Part shown: piece by piece, positions 51,121 to 60,006 of the stretch
Position numbering within the stretch: the first letter of the stretch is position 1
Layout of the letters: the number at the start of each line of letters is the position of its first letter
Assembly (NCBI GenBank): GCA_013297925.1
Contig: JAAFJC010000004.1
Span: forward strand, 1 to 64,000
Length of the DNA stretch: 64,000 nt
Direction: 5' to 3'
Source: Comamonadaceae bacterium
Lineage (GTDB): Bacteria; Pseudomonadota; Gammaproteobacteria; Burkholderiales; Burkholderiaceae_C
Position numbers and translations under genes: made by a program
The notes under the pieces: generated by a model
Databases searched by the model: none
What the model was told of the DNA's origin: nothing
Seen by the model: only the letters and a program-made list of their open reading frames with translations

Positions 51121-51447
51121 ATGAACTGGTCAATCAGCTACTACAACGAGAAGGTACGCAAGCGGGTCTATGCGATGCCTACAGAGATATTGGCGGACTA
51201 TGTGCGCCTTACAGATGCAATGAGTTTGTATGGCGCTGATCTACGCATGCCGCATTCGCGGCCGATGGGCGGCGGATTGTTTGAATTGCGACCTAAAGGG
51301 CGCGAAGGGATTGGGCGGGTGTTTTATTGCACGCAAGTAGGCAAGTCGATCATGATACTTCACTCATTTGTGAAGAAAACGCCTGATACGCCAGACCCAG
51401 AGCTGCGCATAGCGCGTCAACGTTTAAAGGATGTACAAAATGGCTGA
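51121..51447 (+). CDS. HigB/Gp49-type RelE-superfamily toxin
   Basis: 108 residues. ISYYNEKVRKRVYAMPTEILADYVRLTD, LRMPHSRPMGGGLFELRPKGREGIGRVFYC, and IMILHSFVKKTPDTPDPEL are typical of phage-derived Gp49-like (HigB) toxins, with basic residues for RNA binding and the FxKK motif near the end. The toxin gene comes first, as in higBA. It overlaps the antitoxin by eight bases. Confidence 0.9.
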   Translation: MNWSISYYNEKVRKRVYAMPTEILADYVRLTDAMSLYGADLRMPHSRPMGGGLFELRPKGREGIGRVFYCTQVGKSIMILHSFVKKTPDTPDPELRIARQRLKDVQNG

Positions 51448-51748
51448 TACTGGCTACAAACCTGTGCCGCACAACGCGGCTTTCCGCAAGTCTCTTCTGG
51501 CTAAGCCAGGAGTGAAGCAGGCCTTCGATGCGCTAGAAGAGGAATACACGGCTTTGCACGCCATGCTCGATGCGCGCCAAGCCGCTGGTTTGACGCAAGC
51601 CGATGTGGCCAGCCGCATGGGCACCACCGTGTCCGCCGTCTCTCGCCTAGAAGCATCGCTGCGCAGCGAGAAGCACTCTCCTTCGTTTGCCACGCTGCGC
51701 AAATACGCACAGGCTTGCGGCAAGAAGCTGATGATTCAGATGGTTTGA
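51440..51748 (+). CDS. HTH (HigA-type) antitoxin
   Basis: 102 residues from ATG 51440. XRE-type helix-turn-helix: LHAMLDARQAAGLTQADVASRMGTTVSAVSRLEASL. The first 40 residues (KPVPHNAAFRKSLLAKPGVKQAFDAL) probably neutralise the toxin. The DNA-binding domain should act on the palindrome at 51090. Confidence 0.9.
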   Translation: MADTGYKPVPHNAAFRKSLLAKPGVKQAFDALEEEYTALHAMLDARQAAGLTQADVASRMGTTVSAVSRLEASLRSEKHSPSFATLRKYAQACGKKLMIQMV

Positions 51749-51765
51749 GGGCTTTGGGTGCTCTG

Positions 51766-51822
51766 CTATTAATTGAGTAGCACTCTGCGCTTATTCTACG
51801 CCGGCGATACGCCAATTCGGCT
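51766..51822 (+). repeat. Repeat A copy after the HigBA pair
   Basis: TGCTATTAATTGAGTAGC, ACTCTGCGCTTATTCTAC, GCCGGCGATACGCC. Confidence 0.93.
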
Positions 51823-51835
51823 TGAATTCCGCCTA

Positions 51836-52594
51836 TCAGCCTGTTGTCTCAACGCGCTTAATCCGTATGAGCAAGTTGCTGATGGAGCCGCCATCGGGTT
51901 TGGCCACGGGCTGATCCTTCACTTCCACGTATTTCAACGAGCGCACCAGCTCACTCAGCTTTTTGAATCCGTAGTTGCGAGCATCAAAGGCGGGGTTGGT
52001 TTTACCGATATAGCTGCCCACTGGCCCCAAGGCAGCCCAGCCATCCTCGCGTGCGCTGGCATCCACGGCGGCGATGATCAGCGGGCGCAGCTTGCGCACA
52101 TCTTCCACGATCTCTGGGCTCGCTTTCGCTGTGTCTTTTTCTGGCTCAGCTGCTTGGCGCAAGATTTCTGTGTAAACGAATTTGTCGCACGCGGCGACGA
52201 AGGGCTCGGGCGTTTTGCGCTCTCCAAAGCCGTAAACCAAGAGGCCTGCCTCGCGGATGCGGGTGGCGAGGCGGGTGAAATCGCTGTCGCTGCTGACGAG
52301 GCAGAAGCCATCGACCTTGCCTTCATGCAATACATCCATCGCATCAATGATGAGCGCGGAATCCGTGGCATTTTTGCCGGTGGTGTAGCTGAACTGCTGA
52401 ATCGGCTGGATGGCCATCGTGTGCAACACGTCTTTCCAGCTCTTGAGCTGAGTCGTCGTCCAGTCGCCATAGGCGCGTTTGATGGTTGCCGTGCCGTATC
52501 GCGATACTTCGGCCAGCAGCTCCTGCACGACGGAGGCTTGCGCGTTGTCAGCGTCTATCAACACAGCCAGCTTCTGATTCGTGTTCGTCGCCAT
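51836..52594 (-). CDS. NYN-domain ribonuclease-like protein with a LOTUS-type C-terminus
   Basis: 252 residues from ATG 52594 (GGAGAA upstream). The NYN (PIN-like) domain shows LAVLIDADNAQAS, GKNATDSALIIDAMDVL and FCLVSSDSDFTRLATRIREAG, with the conserved acidic residues of an Mg-dependent nuclease. After a linker, LRPLIIAAVDASAREDGWAALGPVGSYIG...YGFKKLSELVRSLKYVEV is an OST-HTH/LOTUS RNA-binding domain. LabA-like proteins of this type cut RNA; the target here is unknown. Confidence 0.87.
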   Translation of the reverse strand: MATNTNQKLAVLIDADNAQASVVQELLAEVSRYGTATIKRAYGDWTTTQLKSWKDVLHTMAIQPIQQFSYTTGKNATDSALIIDAMDVLHEGKVDGFCLVSSDSDFTRLATRIREAGLLVYGFGERKTPEPFVAACDKFVYTEILRQAAEPEKDTAKASPEIVEDVRKLRPLIIAAVDASAREDGWAALGPVGSYIGKTNPAFDARNYGFKKLSELVRSLKYVEVKDQPVAKPDGGSISNLLIRIKRVETTG

Positions 52595-52682
52595 GGGTTT
52601 TCTCCAAAAGCCTATCGTAAAGGTTTCAGCGCGTTCGCGGTGCGCACCCAGGCTGAGAGCGAGGAGAGTTGGCAACTTGCTA

Positions 52683-52740
52683 TTTTTTGAATAGCACTCC
52701 GCGCAAATTCCATGCCGGCGATATGACGATTTCACTTTAA
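52683..52740 (+). repeat. Repeat A copy, first of a tandem pair
   Basis: TGCTATTTTTTGAATAGC, ACTCCGCGCAAATTCC, ATGCCGGCGATATGAC. It lies upstream of the NYN gene. Confidence 0.93.
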
Positions 52741-52777
52741 AATCTCTGTCTAAGGTTGCAAAACGCAAGCTTAGAGA

Positions 52778-52833
52778 TTGCTATGGATTAAGTAGCACTC
52801 TGCGCAGATTCTATGCCGGCGATTTACCGATTG
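52778..52833 (+). repeat. Repeat A copy, second of a tandem pair
   Basis: TTGCTATGGATTAAGTAGC, ACTCTGCGCAGATTC, TATGCCGGCGATTTACC. It starts 95 bases after the first and has the same orientation. Confidence 0.94.
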
Positions 52834-52880
52834 ACTTGCCATGGGCGGTGTGTACGATGCTTGGCAGGAGAGACCATTTG

Positions 52881-54623
52881 ATGAAACCCTTCAACATCAC
52901 CACCTTGCTGCTCGTAGCGGCTTTGCTCAGCGGCTGTGCCAGCACGGGCAGCCCGCCCGCCCCGGCAAAGATTGAGCCGATCACCGTTCAGGCGAAGAAG
53001 CGGGCTGTGACGACGGCGCATCCGCTGGCCACGATGGCGGCTCTGAATATCTTGGAGCGCGGCGGCAGCGCGGTGGATGCGGCGATTGCGGCGCAGATGG
53101 TGCTGGGCTTGGTGGAGCCGCAGTCTTCCGGCGTGGGCGGCGGGGCGCTGGCCATGCATTGGGATGCGAAGGCTGCGCAGCTCACCAGCTTTGATGGCTT
53201 GTCTGCCGCGCCCAGCCGCGTGACTGCCGCTTTGAATCAAGATTTTGATGGCAAGACTTTAAAGAGCGAGGATGTGGCGCGCGGCGGGCGCTCGGTGGGC
53301 GTGCCGGGAGCGCTGAGCGTATTGAAGATGGTGCATGACAAGCATGGCAAGCTGCCTTGGGCGAGCTTGTTTGATCCCGCGATTAAATTGGCAAAAGAAG
53401 GTTTTCCGCTGGCACCCAGATTGCACGCAACGCTCTCTGAGCCCAATGCAGTGAAAGATCTTCCAGAGATGGTGGCTTTGTATTTCGATGCGAGTGGCAA
53501 GCTGCTGCCGGTCGGCACTGTGCTTCAAAACCTTGCGTATGCCAATACCCTGACCCGCATTGCGCAGCAAGGCCCGGCGGGCTTTGTTGCCCAGGGTGGT
53601 GGCGCGAGTTTTGTGGCGGCGGTGCAGCGCGGCGCGCATCCTTCGATGGTCAGCGAGGCAGATATGCGCGCTTATCGTGCCGAGCCTAGGGAGACGATGT
53701 GCGCACCGTTTCTCGCTTACAAAGTTTGCGCCATGGGGCCCACCTCGTTTGGCGGCGTGGTGGTGCTGCAAAAGTTGCAGATGCTGGAGGCGCGGCTACA
53801 AGGCGCGGCACCAGCAGGAAAATTCAACTTTGACGACCCAGAGTTTGTGCATTTGTATGCCGAGGCCGCACGCTTGGCGCAAGCGGATCGTTTGCATTAC
53901 ATTGGCGATCCAGCGTTTACCAACGTGCCTGTGGCATCGCTGATTGCCGCGCCCTATGCGAAAGAGCGCGCTCGATTGCTCGATGCCAAGAATCGCGCGC
54001 CCTCGGTGCGCCCTGGCGTGATGGATTCCAAAACCGCCCTGCTCGAAACCGCCCCAGGCAGCGAGACGATGGATGCCACGAGCCAGATGGCCATCGTCGA
54101 TGCAGAAGGCAATGCCTTGAGTATCACCACCACAACCAATCTCAACTTTGGCTCGCGCATCTTGGTAGACGGCTATGTGCCCAACAACGCCATGACCAAC
54201 TTCACCGGCTTGCCGCGCGCCGGCCAGGCTGCGCCCAATAAGATGGAGCCGGGCAAACGCCCCGTGACTTCGATGGCACCTGTGATCGTGTTTGACAAAG
54301 AGGGCAAGCCTATGCTGGTGGGCGGCTCAGCAGGCGGCCTGCAAATCGTGGACTACATCACCGGCAGCTTGATCGAGATGCTGGCCAATCAGCGCACGCC
54401 TGCTCAAGCTTTGGCACGCGGCAATATTTCTACGGCCGTGGTTGACAAAGTGCAGCTGGAAAAAGACACACCAGCCGCAGCCCTGGCGCCCGCGCTCACC
54501 GCCCGAGGCCACACCGTCGAAATCGTGCCGCTGCCCAGCGGCCAAGGCTTCCTGATGCGCACGGGCGATGGCTGGATCGGCGCAGCCGATCCGCGCAGAG
54601 ATGGCGTGGCCATGGGCTATTGA
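52881..54623 (+). CDS. Gamma-glutamyltransferase-like lipoprotein (paralogue)
   Basis: 580 residues from ATG 52881 (GGAGA upstream). Lipobox ALLSGCAST. GGSAVDAAIAAQMVLGLVEP and GGRSVGVPGA match GGT large subunits. The cleavage-site Thr is in MDATSQMAIVD, followed by NALSITTTTNLNFGSRI. It is clearly related to the ggt at 34559 but diverged, and lacks about 40 residues. The usual YGTxH before the nucleophile is altered (DATSQ), so processing or substrate may differ. It is followed by a flavin-binding protein gene. Confidence 0.87.
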   Translation: MKPFNITTLLLVAALLSGCASTGSPPAPAKIEPITVQAKKRAVTTAHPLATMAALNILERGGSAVDAAIAAQMVLGLVEPQSSGVGGGALAMHWDAKAAQLTSFDGLSAAPSRVTAALNQDFDGKTLKSEDVARGGRSVGVPGALSVLKMVHDKHGKLPWASLFDPAIKLAKEGFPLAPRLHATLSEPNAVKDLPEMVALYFDASGKLLPVGTVLQNLAYANTLTRIAQQGPAGFVAQGGGASFVAAVQRGAHPSMVSEADMRAYRAEPRETMCAPFLAYKVCAMGPTSFGGVVVLQKLQMLEARLQGAAPAGKFNFDDPEFVHLYAEAARLAQADRLHYIGDPAFTNVPVASLIAAPYAKERARLLDAKNRAPSVRPGVMDSKTALLETAPGSETMDATSQMAIVDAEGNALSITTTTNLNFGSRILVDGYVPNNAMTNFTGLPRAGQAAPNKMEPGKRPVTSMAPVIVFDKEGKPMLVGGSAGGLQIVDYITGSLIEMLANQRTPAQALARGNISTAVVDKVQLEKDTPAAALAPALTARGHTVEIVPLPSGQGFLMRTGDGWIGAADPRRDGVAMGY

Positions 54624-54647
54624 TACGGGCTATTGATCAGGATGGAT

Positions 54648-55280
54648 ATGAGCAGCATCACCACCCTTGCTGAGCTCCGTGCTCTTTATGATCCCGCCCG
54701 CGAGCGCTCTGTGCTCAAGGAGCTGCCGCAGCTGGATGCCCATGCGCGGCGCTTTGTGGGTTTGTCGCCGATGGTGGTGATCTCGACGCATGGCGCGGCG
54801 GGCTCCGCGGATGCTTCACCACGGGGTGGGGAGGCGGGGTTTGTCAAGGTGGTGGATGAATCTACGCTGCTTATTCCCGATTCGCCGGGCAACAATCGGC
54901 TGGATTCGCTGCACAACATCATTGAGACGGGGCAAATCGGCCTGCTCTTTCTCGTGCCGGGGATGGATGAGACGCTGCGCATCAATGGGCGTGCGGAGCT
55001 CTCCGCCGATGAAGCGCTGCGCACGCTTTGCACCGATACCTTGACGGGCAAGCCACGCGTGCCAAAGCTGGTGATCCGCGTGAGCGTGCAGGCTAGCTAT
55101 TTGCATTGCGCCAAGGCGCTGATGCGCTCGGATTTGTGGAACACCGCCAAGCATATTGCCCGCAACCAAATGCCCAGCATGGGCGAGATGCTGCGCGATC
55201 AAATGGCTGATCGCATGGCGTCAGATACAGTGTTTGAAACGCAGGAGCAGATGCTGGAGCGGTACAAGCAGACGCTTTGA
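54648..55280 (+). CDS. PPOX-type FMN-binding flavoprotein (MSMEG_1061-like)
   Basis: About 210 residues from ATG 54648 (AGGA five bases upstream; ATG 54642 also possible). A split-barrel FMN-binding fold: VGLSPMVVISTHGAAGSADASPRGGEAGFVK, TLLIPDSPGNNRLDSLHNIIETGQIGLLFLVPG and LRINGRAELS are characteristic of the pyridoxamine-phosphate-oxidase-like family of this subtype. Substrate unknown. It begins 24 bases after the GGT-like gene. Confidence 0.85.
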   Translation: MSSITTLAELRALYDPARERSVLKELPQLDAHARRFVGLSPMVVISTHGAAGSADASPRGGEAGFVKVVDESTLLIPDSPGNNRLDSLHNIIETGQIGLLFLVPGMDETLRINGRAELSADEALRTLCTDTLTGKPRVPKLVIRVSVQASYLHCAKALMRSDLWNTAKHIARNQMPSMGEMLRDQMADRMASDTVFETQEQMLERYKQTL

Positions 55281-55290
55281 ATCATTTTAT

Positions 55291-55336
55291 GTTTCTCATT
55301 ATTGACATTTTTATTTAAATGACCATAATGAGAAAC
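55291..55336. promoter_or_regulatory. Self-regulated promoter of the XRE/AbiEii-like pair
   Basis: GTTTCTCATTAT (55291-55302) and ATAATGAGAAAC (55325-55336) are perfect 12-base inverted arms. TTGACA (55302-55307) and CATAAT (55324-55329), 16 bases apart, form a good promoter in the arms. Expected transcription start is about 55336, at most a few bases from the ATG at 55339, so the messenger may be leaderless. Confidence 0.82.
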
Positions 55337-55338
55337 AA

Positions 55339-55836
55339 ATGCCAGCCACTCTACCCCTCCCTAATGAACAAACGCAAGCCCAGCTGACGGCCTTGGGCGA
55401 GCAGATTCGCGCTCGGCGCAAGGCGCTGAAGGTGAGCGCAACTGTGGCTGCCGAAGCGGCGGGGCTCTCTCGCGTAACGCTGCATCGCATTGAAAAGGGC
55501 GAGCCTTCAGTGACGATGGGGGCCTGGGCGAATGTTTGCACAGCGCTGGGTATGGAGGTGGCCGCGCAACTCCCTAATGTACGCGGGGCTACTGCGCCAG
55601 CACCTGATCTCAGCCAATGGATTCCGGCGCGCGTGCGCTTGGCGGATTATCCGCAGCTCAAAGCTCTGGCCTGGCAGGTGAGCGGTGTACAAACGCTGAG
55701 CCCGTTGGAGGCGCATAGCATCTATGAGCGCAATGCGCGGCATCTGGATCAAGCTGCTTTGCTTGCGCATGAGCAGGCGTTGATGCAGGCGCTTAACGCA
55801 GCTTTCGGCAGCGCAATTGAGGTGACAAATGTTTGA
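55339..55836 (+). CDS. XRE-family antitoxin/regulator
   Basis: 165 residues. HTH: LGEQIRARRKALKVSATVAAEAAGLSRVTLHRIEKGEPSVTMGAWANVCTALG. The C-terminal half (WIPARVRLADYPQLKALAWQVSGVQTLSPLEAHSIYERN) is typical of the regulators paired with AbiEii-type nucleotidyltransferases. It overlaps that gene by eight bases and should bind the perfect inverted repeat before its own start. Confidence 0.85.
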   Translation: MPATLPLPNEQTQAQLTALGEQIRARRKALKVSATVAAEAAGLSRVTLHRIEKGEPSVTMGAWANVCTALGMEVAAQLPNVRGATAPAPDLSQWIPARVRLADYPQLKALAWQVSGVQTLSPLEAHSIYERNARHLDQAALLAHEQALMQALNAAFGSAIEVTNV

Positions 55837-56551
55837 ACGGCCACATCATCAGCGCATCGCGCATGTGCTGGCGGCGCTCGATGGTGATCTGCTGCACCAG
55901 CATGGCTGCTTGTTTGGAGGCGGCACATGCATTGCGCTGCGCTATGGGGAATACCGTGAATCGGTAGATATTGATTTTTTGATCTCAGATGCCGCGGGCT
56001 ACTCAAAGCTGCGGCAGCGGCTCACTGGCACGCTGGGGCTCAATGCCATCTTGCGCCAAGGCGCGCAGCCGCTTGTTGCGCTGCGCGAGATACGGGCGGA
56101 TCAATACGGTGTTCGCACGCTGGTGCAGATGGATGGCATGGCGATCAAGCTGGAGATCGTGCGCGAGGCGCGGATTGCGTTCGCGCCGCCGGGCAAGGCA
56201 GACGTGATCTGCGGCATCAGGACGCTCACACCCATCGATATGGCGGCTTCCAAGCTGCTGGCCAATTCTGATCGGCATGCAGACGATGGTGTATTCAGCC
56301 GAGATGTGATTGATTTGGCAATGATGGCGCAGCCCTTGCCTGCTTTGCGCAAAGCCTTGGCCAAAGCGGAGCTGGCTTATGGCGCATCAGTAGTGCGGGA
56401 TTTAGCCAAAGCGATTGATCGCATGCAAACCCGCACTGGCTGGCTAGAGCGTTGCATGCAGGCGATGGAGATACCGATGCCGAAAGCTGTGCTGTGGCAG
56501 AAGATTCGCAGCTTGCGGCGTGTGCTGCCTGCCCAACAAGCAGATCATTAA
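55829..56551 (+). CDS. AbiEii/AbiGii-type nucleotidyltransferase (probable toxin)
   Basis: 240 residues. CLFGGGTCIALRYGEYRESVDIDFLI is the G-G-[TG]...R-x-S-x-DID signature. LTPIDMAASKLLANSDRHADDGVFSRDVIDLAMM is the conserved K/D region of AbiEii-like toxins. These enzymes transfer nucleotides to tRNA or protein and arrest growth. Coupled to the XRE gene. The stop is at the edge of a Repeat A remnant. Confidence 0.85.
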   Translation: MFERPHHQRIAHVLAALDGDLLHQHGCLFGGGTCIALRYGEYRESVDIDFLISDAAGYSKLRQRLTGTLGLNAILRQGAQPLVALREIRADQYGVRTLVQMDGMAIKLEIVREARIAFAPPGKADVICGIRTLTPIDMAASKLLANSDRHADDGVFSRDVIDLAMMAQPLPALRKALAKAELAYGASVVRDLAKAIDRMQTRTGWLERCMQAMEIPMPKAVLWQKIRSLRRVLPAQQADH

Positions 56552-56596
56552 CGCTATAAATTCAGTAGCGCCTCCCGCAGTATTGATCCCCGCTAG
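56551..56596 (+). repeat. Diverged Repeat A copy after the AbiEii-like gene
   Basis: ACGCTATAAATTCAGTAGC, GCCTCCCGCAGTATTGATC, CCCGCTAGC. The 3' part has lost the GCCGGCGAT core. Confidence 0.75.
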
Positions 56597-56611
56597 CAGC
56601 AGATTTAGGCA

Positions 56612-56639
56612 TAAAAAAGCCGCCTCAGAAGGCGGCTTA
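56612..56639 (-). terminator. Terminator of the RRM protein gene
   Basis: AAGCCGCC and GGCGGCTT stem around TTCTGA, followed on the minus strand by TTTTTTAT. Confidence 0.93.
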
Positions 56640-56657
56640 GTTTGCATCGAAAGCAGA

Positions 56658-57029
56658 TTAGTAGCGACGACCGCCACCACCACCGCCGCCACCGCCGTAA
56701 CCACCACGGTCACCGCCGCCGCCATAACCACCACCGCCGCCACCGCCGTAGCCGCCGCCACCAGTGCGTGGTGGGCGAGCTTCCATCGGGCGAGCCACGT
56801 TCACGGTGAGCGCGCGGCCACCGACTTGTTGGCCATGCAGGCCAGCGATTGCGGCTTGTGCTTCATCGGCAGAGCCCATTTCCACAAAGCCGAAGCCTTT
56901 GGAGCGGCCGGTGTCGCGCTCCATCATGACTTTGGCAGATTGCACCTGGCCAAAAGCGGAGAACTGCTGCTGCAGATCTTCATCGCGGACGGAGTAGGCG
57001 AGATTGCCGACGTAAAGTTTGTTGCTCAT
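56658..57029 (-). CDS. Glycine-rich RRM RNA-binding protein
   Basis: 123 residues. One RRM: RNP2 is KLYVGNLAYSV and RNP1 is KGFGFVEM (residues about 44-51). The tail (residues about 88-123) is a Gly/Tyr/Arg repeat (GGGGYGGGGGGGYGG). Small cold-responsive RRM proteins of this type are common in Burkholderiales and may act as RNA chaperones. It lies beside the second-type infA, which suggests a translation-related role in the cold. Confidence 0.9.
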   Translation of the reverse strand: MSNKLYVGNLAYSVRDEDLQQQFSAFGQVQSAKVMMERDTGRSKGFGFVEMGSADEAQAAIAGLHGQQVGGRALTVNVARPMEARPPRTGGGGYGGGGGGGYGGGGDRGGYGGGGGGGGGRRY

Positions 57030-57117
57030 GATGAGTCTTTCTCAAAAAACGCGCCCGAAGGAAAATGGGCGCAGGGTAACTGACTAATGTAACGGATATT
57101 GGAGCAGGCCTGCTTTT

Positions 57118-57384
57118 TTAGCGGCGGCCAGCAAATGAGGGGCCACCGACGCGAGGTTGGCGGTTTTCAATATGGCGGAAGGTGATACGGCCTTTGGTGA
57201 GGTCGTACGGTGACATTTCTACTGTCACTTTGTCGCCGGCCAGAATACGGATGCTGTGCTTGCGCATTTTGCCGCCGGTGTAGGCGATGAGTTTGTGGTC
57301 ATTCTCGAGGGTGACGCGGTAGCGCATATCGGGCAAGATCTCATCCACCTTGCCCTGCATTTCAATCAAATCTTCTTTGGCCAT
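57118..57384 (-). CDS. infA: Translation initiation factor IF-1 (second-type copy)
   Basis: 88 residues from ATG 57384. [30 protein letters not shown] and [32 protein letters not shown] are IF-1. It is longer than the usual 72 residues because of a C-terminal tail ([18 protein letters not shown]), a mark of the extra infA in many Burkholderiales; the standard copy normally lies in a ribosomal protein operon. It binds the A site of the 30S subunit during initiation. Confidence 0.93.
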   Translation of the reverse strand: MAKEDLIEMQGKVDEILPDMRYRVTLENDHKLIAYTGGKMRKHSIRILAGDKVTVEMSPYDLTKGRITFRHIENRQPRVGGPSFAGRR

Positions 57385-57759
57385 AGGCCTCCAGTGTTCA
57401 CAGCTTGCCGAGGAGAAAAAGTATGACCGCTCAAGCATCTGCGTGATTCGCAGAGCAGCGTCGCTGTGAAGCATCCGATAAAAAAATACCCGACACACTC
57501 CCCGCAGCAAAGGTAAGCAAATAACTGCGGAAGCCTCTAGTGTACTGCCCTTTGCTAAATGGGCAATTTAGCGCCCGCGTCATCGTCGGGCAGCGCGTGA
57601 CAAACTGTTTGTGCAACAGCATGTTTGCCTCTCACAGCGAAGCCTGCTGCGAAAGCTTACGCACTTACCAAGTTGCTTGCGTATGGACTTGTTTCCGTCA
57701 TCTCCGCTGGGCCACAGCGCCCTAGGATGGCCTTGTCTGAAACACTTCAAGGAGTTGAC
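57385..57759. other. 375-base interval between infA and the DUF4397 gene
   Basis: Divergent promoters are expected here. I see an inverted repeat GCTAAAT-GGGCA-ATTTAGC (57554-57572) inside a larger GCCC...GGGC frame, and GGAGTTGAC before the lipoprotein ATG at 57760. No gene is supported. Confidence 0.5.
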
Positions 57760-59885
57760 ATGCACATCACACATCTGGCCAGCAGGCTGCAAGAGCGTTT
57801 GACGCATTGGCGAATCAGTGGCTGTTTGGCGGCGGCAGCATTTGTATTGGCCGCTTGCGGAGGCGGAGGCTCAGATTCACCGCCCGCCAGCCCCCAGGCA
57901 GCTGCAGACAGCGCCCAGGTGCGCACCGTGAATGCGCTGGATGATGCCGCCATCACCACCCTTTCAGCAGGCAGCAAAGCTGTCAATTCAGCTGATGTTG
58001 ATGCGCCCGTTTCGGAATTTGCGAAAGTCGCTGATAACGCACCGATCAGCTTGGCCGCAGCAGTTGAGAGCTCCGGCGCACAAACACCAACAGCCGAGCT
58101 GGGCAGCAGCAGCGCCATCAGCGTGCCGATGAATGCCACCAAGGGCGACAAGATCACGGTATTCGCCATGGGCGATTCAAGCAATGTGCGCACCATGCAC
58201 ATCAAGCAAAATTCCACCAATGTGCCCGCTGATCAAACCGGCGTGCGCGTATTGCACGCCGCGCCGCGCGTGCCAGCTGTGGATATTTATGTGTCTGCGC
58301 CCGATGCAGCCTTACCCACCACGCCCACGATCAGCTCGCTCTCGTTTGCCAACTTTGCGCCGCCGCCTGATCAGGCTTCGCTCAAAGTGCCCAAGGGCAA
58401 CTATCAAATTCGCCTCACGGCTGCTGGCAGCAAAGATGTGGTGTTTGATTCAGGCAGCGTGCCTTTCCCCGGCGGGCAGGCAGCGTGCCTTTCCCCGGCG
58501 GGCAAGAGCTCTTGATTGCGGCGCTGCCCAGCTTTAGCGCTGGCTCAGCCGTGAATCTGCTGCTTTTGCCCAGTGATAGCAAGCCTACGCTGATTCGCGA
58601 GCCCCGCAGCGCCCTGCGCGCCATCCATCTCTCGCCCGATGCGCCTGCTGTGGATGTGCTGCTGAATGACAAGCGCGTGGTGCGCAAGCTGATGTTCCGC
58701 CAAGATTCAGCCTTCGTGCACACCTTAAGCGGCACGCGCACCGTAAAAGTTACCCCGGCAGACAACACCGCCACAGCCGTGATCACGGCCGATGTGAATC
58801 TGCCAGCCAATCAGGCTGTCTCTGTGTTGGCGCTCAACAAACTGGCCAGCATCGAGCCCGCCGTCATCGTGGACGATGGCAAAGCACCAACCGCTGGCAA
58901 CAGCAAGCTGCGCGTGTTGCATGCAAGCGCGGGTGTGCCCGCTGTGGATGTTTATTTGACTGCGCCCACTGCGACCCTGCCCTCCACACCAACCATTGGC
59001 TCGCTCACGTACAAGGCATCCGTGCCAGCCTCTGGCGCAGCAGCGCTGCAAGTGCCCGCAGGCGAATATCGCGTGCGCCTCACCTTGGCCGGCAAAACCG
59101 ATGTGGTGTATGACTCAGGCGCTTTCAAAATCAAAGCGCGTGAAGATTTGGTGGTGGCAGCCATTCCGCCCAAAGCTGATGCAGCCATGCAACCCAGCCC
59201 CGTTGACTTGCTCGTGGTGCGCACGCGTGGCCCCAACAGCCTCCTCAAGAGCCAAACCAGCACCATGCCGCCCGTGACCCCGACCATGGTGACCACCTCA
59301 CTACGCGCTCTGCATGCATCGCCGCAAGCGCCTGCTGTGGATCTGCTGATCGATGACACGAGCACGGTATCTGCCTTGAGCTTTGGCAATTTCTCCGAGC
59401 GAGCCGCTGTGATGGAAGGCATGCGCAGCGTGAAGATCAATGTGGCTGGCACGAGCACCACCGTGCTAAGCGCCACGATCACTATCGCCAAAGACACGGC
59501 CTACACAGCCGTGGCCTACGACACGCCAGCCAGCTTGAAAGCGCTGGTGCTGAAAGACGAGGTGAAGCCCGTGTTCGCCGGCGCACGCGGCTACATCCGC
59601 ATCGTCAATCTCATCAGCGATGTGCAAGGCACTGCGACCTTCACCGGCTCTTCCACCGGAGCAGGCGCCTTCGGCACAGCCGCCCCTTACGGCGAAAACA
59701 GCCCCGGCTCTAAATCCGTCACGGTGAGCTACGCCACGGCCACCGGCCAAGGCCAAGGCCAAGCGGCAGTCGGCTTCAATTTGGAGCAAGGCAACTACTA
59801 CACGGTGTACGCCATCGGCAGCGCCACCTCAGCAGGTAGCAACCCAGTGCGATTGATCGTGAGCAGAGATAGCAAAGCGCCATAG
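57760..59885 (+). pseudogene. DUF4397 repeat lipoprotein, frameshifted by a 26-bp tandem duplication
   Basis: The ATG at 57760 has GGAG upstream. Lipobox FVLAACGGGG. Several DUF4397 repeats follow, each with a block like VRVLHAAPRVPAVDIYVSAPD, VLHASAGVPAVDVYLTAP or ALHASPQAPAVDLLID. At 58453-58504 a 26-base unit is present twice in tandem. This shifts the frame and stops translation at 58515; the rest (PFPGGQELLIAALPSF onward) is in another frame to 59885. Removing one copy restores one open frame of about 700 residues. It was probably a surface beta-sandwich protein. Confidence 0.88.
58453..58504 (+). repeat. 26-bp perfect tandem duplication
   Basis: Unit begins GGCAGCGTGCCTTTCC and ends CCGGCGGGCA; copies at 58453-58478 and 58479-58504 are identical. 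26 is not a multiple of three. Confidence 0.97.
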
Positions 59886-59902
59886 CGTATTCCTGCTGTT
59901 CT

Positions 59903-59939
59903 AAACAACAAACCCCGCTTCTGTGGGGTTTGTTGTTTA
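59903..59939. terminator. Rho-independent terminator after the DUF4397 gene
   Basis: AAACAACAAACCCC and GGGGTTTGTTGTTT form a perfect 14-bp stem around GCTTCTGT. It separates this gene from eutB. Confidence 0.92.
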
Positions 59940-60006
59940 TAGCGATAGAGTTTTGAGTTATTGATTTTTCTAAAGTGGTGTTATCTAATGCATGTGAGGC
60001 AAGTTC

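Noticed and set aside
52683..52833. Two spaced repeats considered as a minimal CRISPR array
   Set aside because: They are members of the genome-wide Repeat A family, longer than CRISPR repeats, only two in number, and no cas genes are near.
55339..56551. Prophage or integrative element around the toxin-antitoxin genes
   Set aside because: No integrase, phage structural gene, tRNA or attachment-site duplication is visible in the island.
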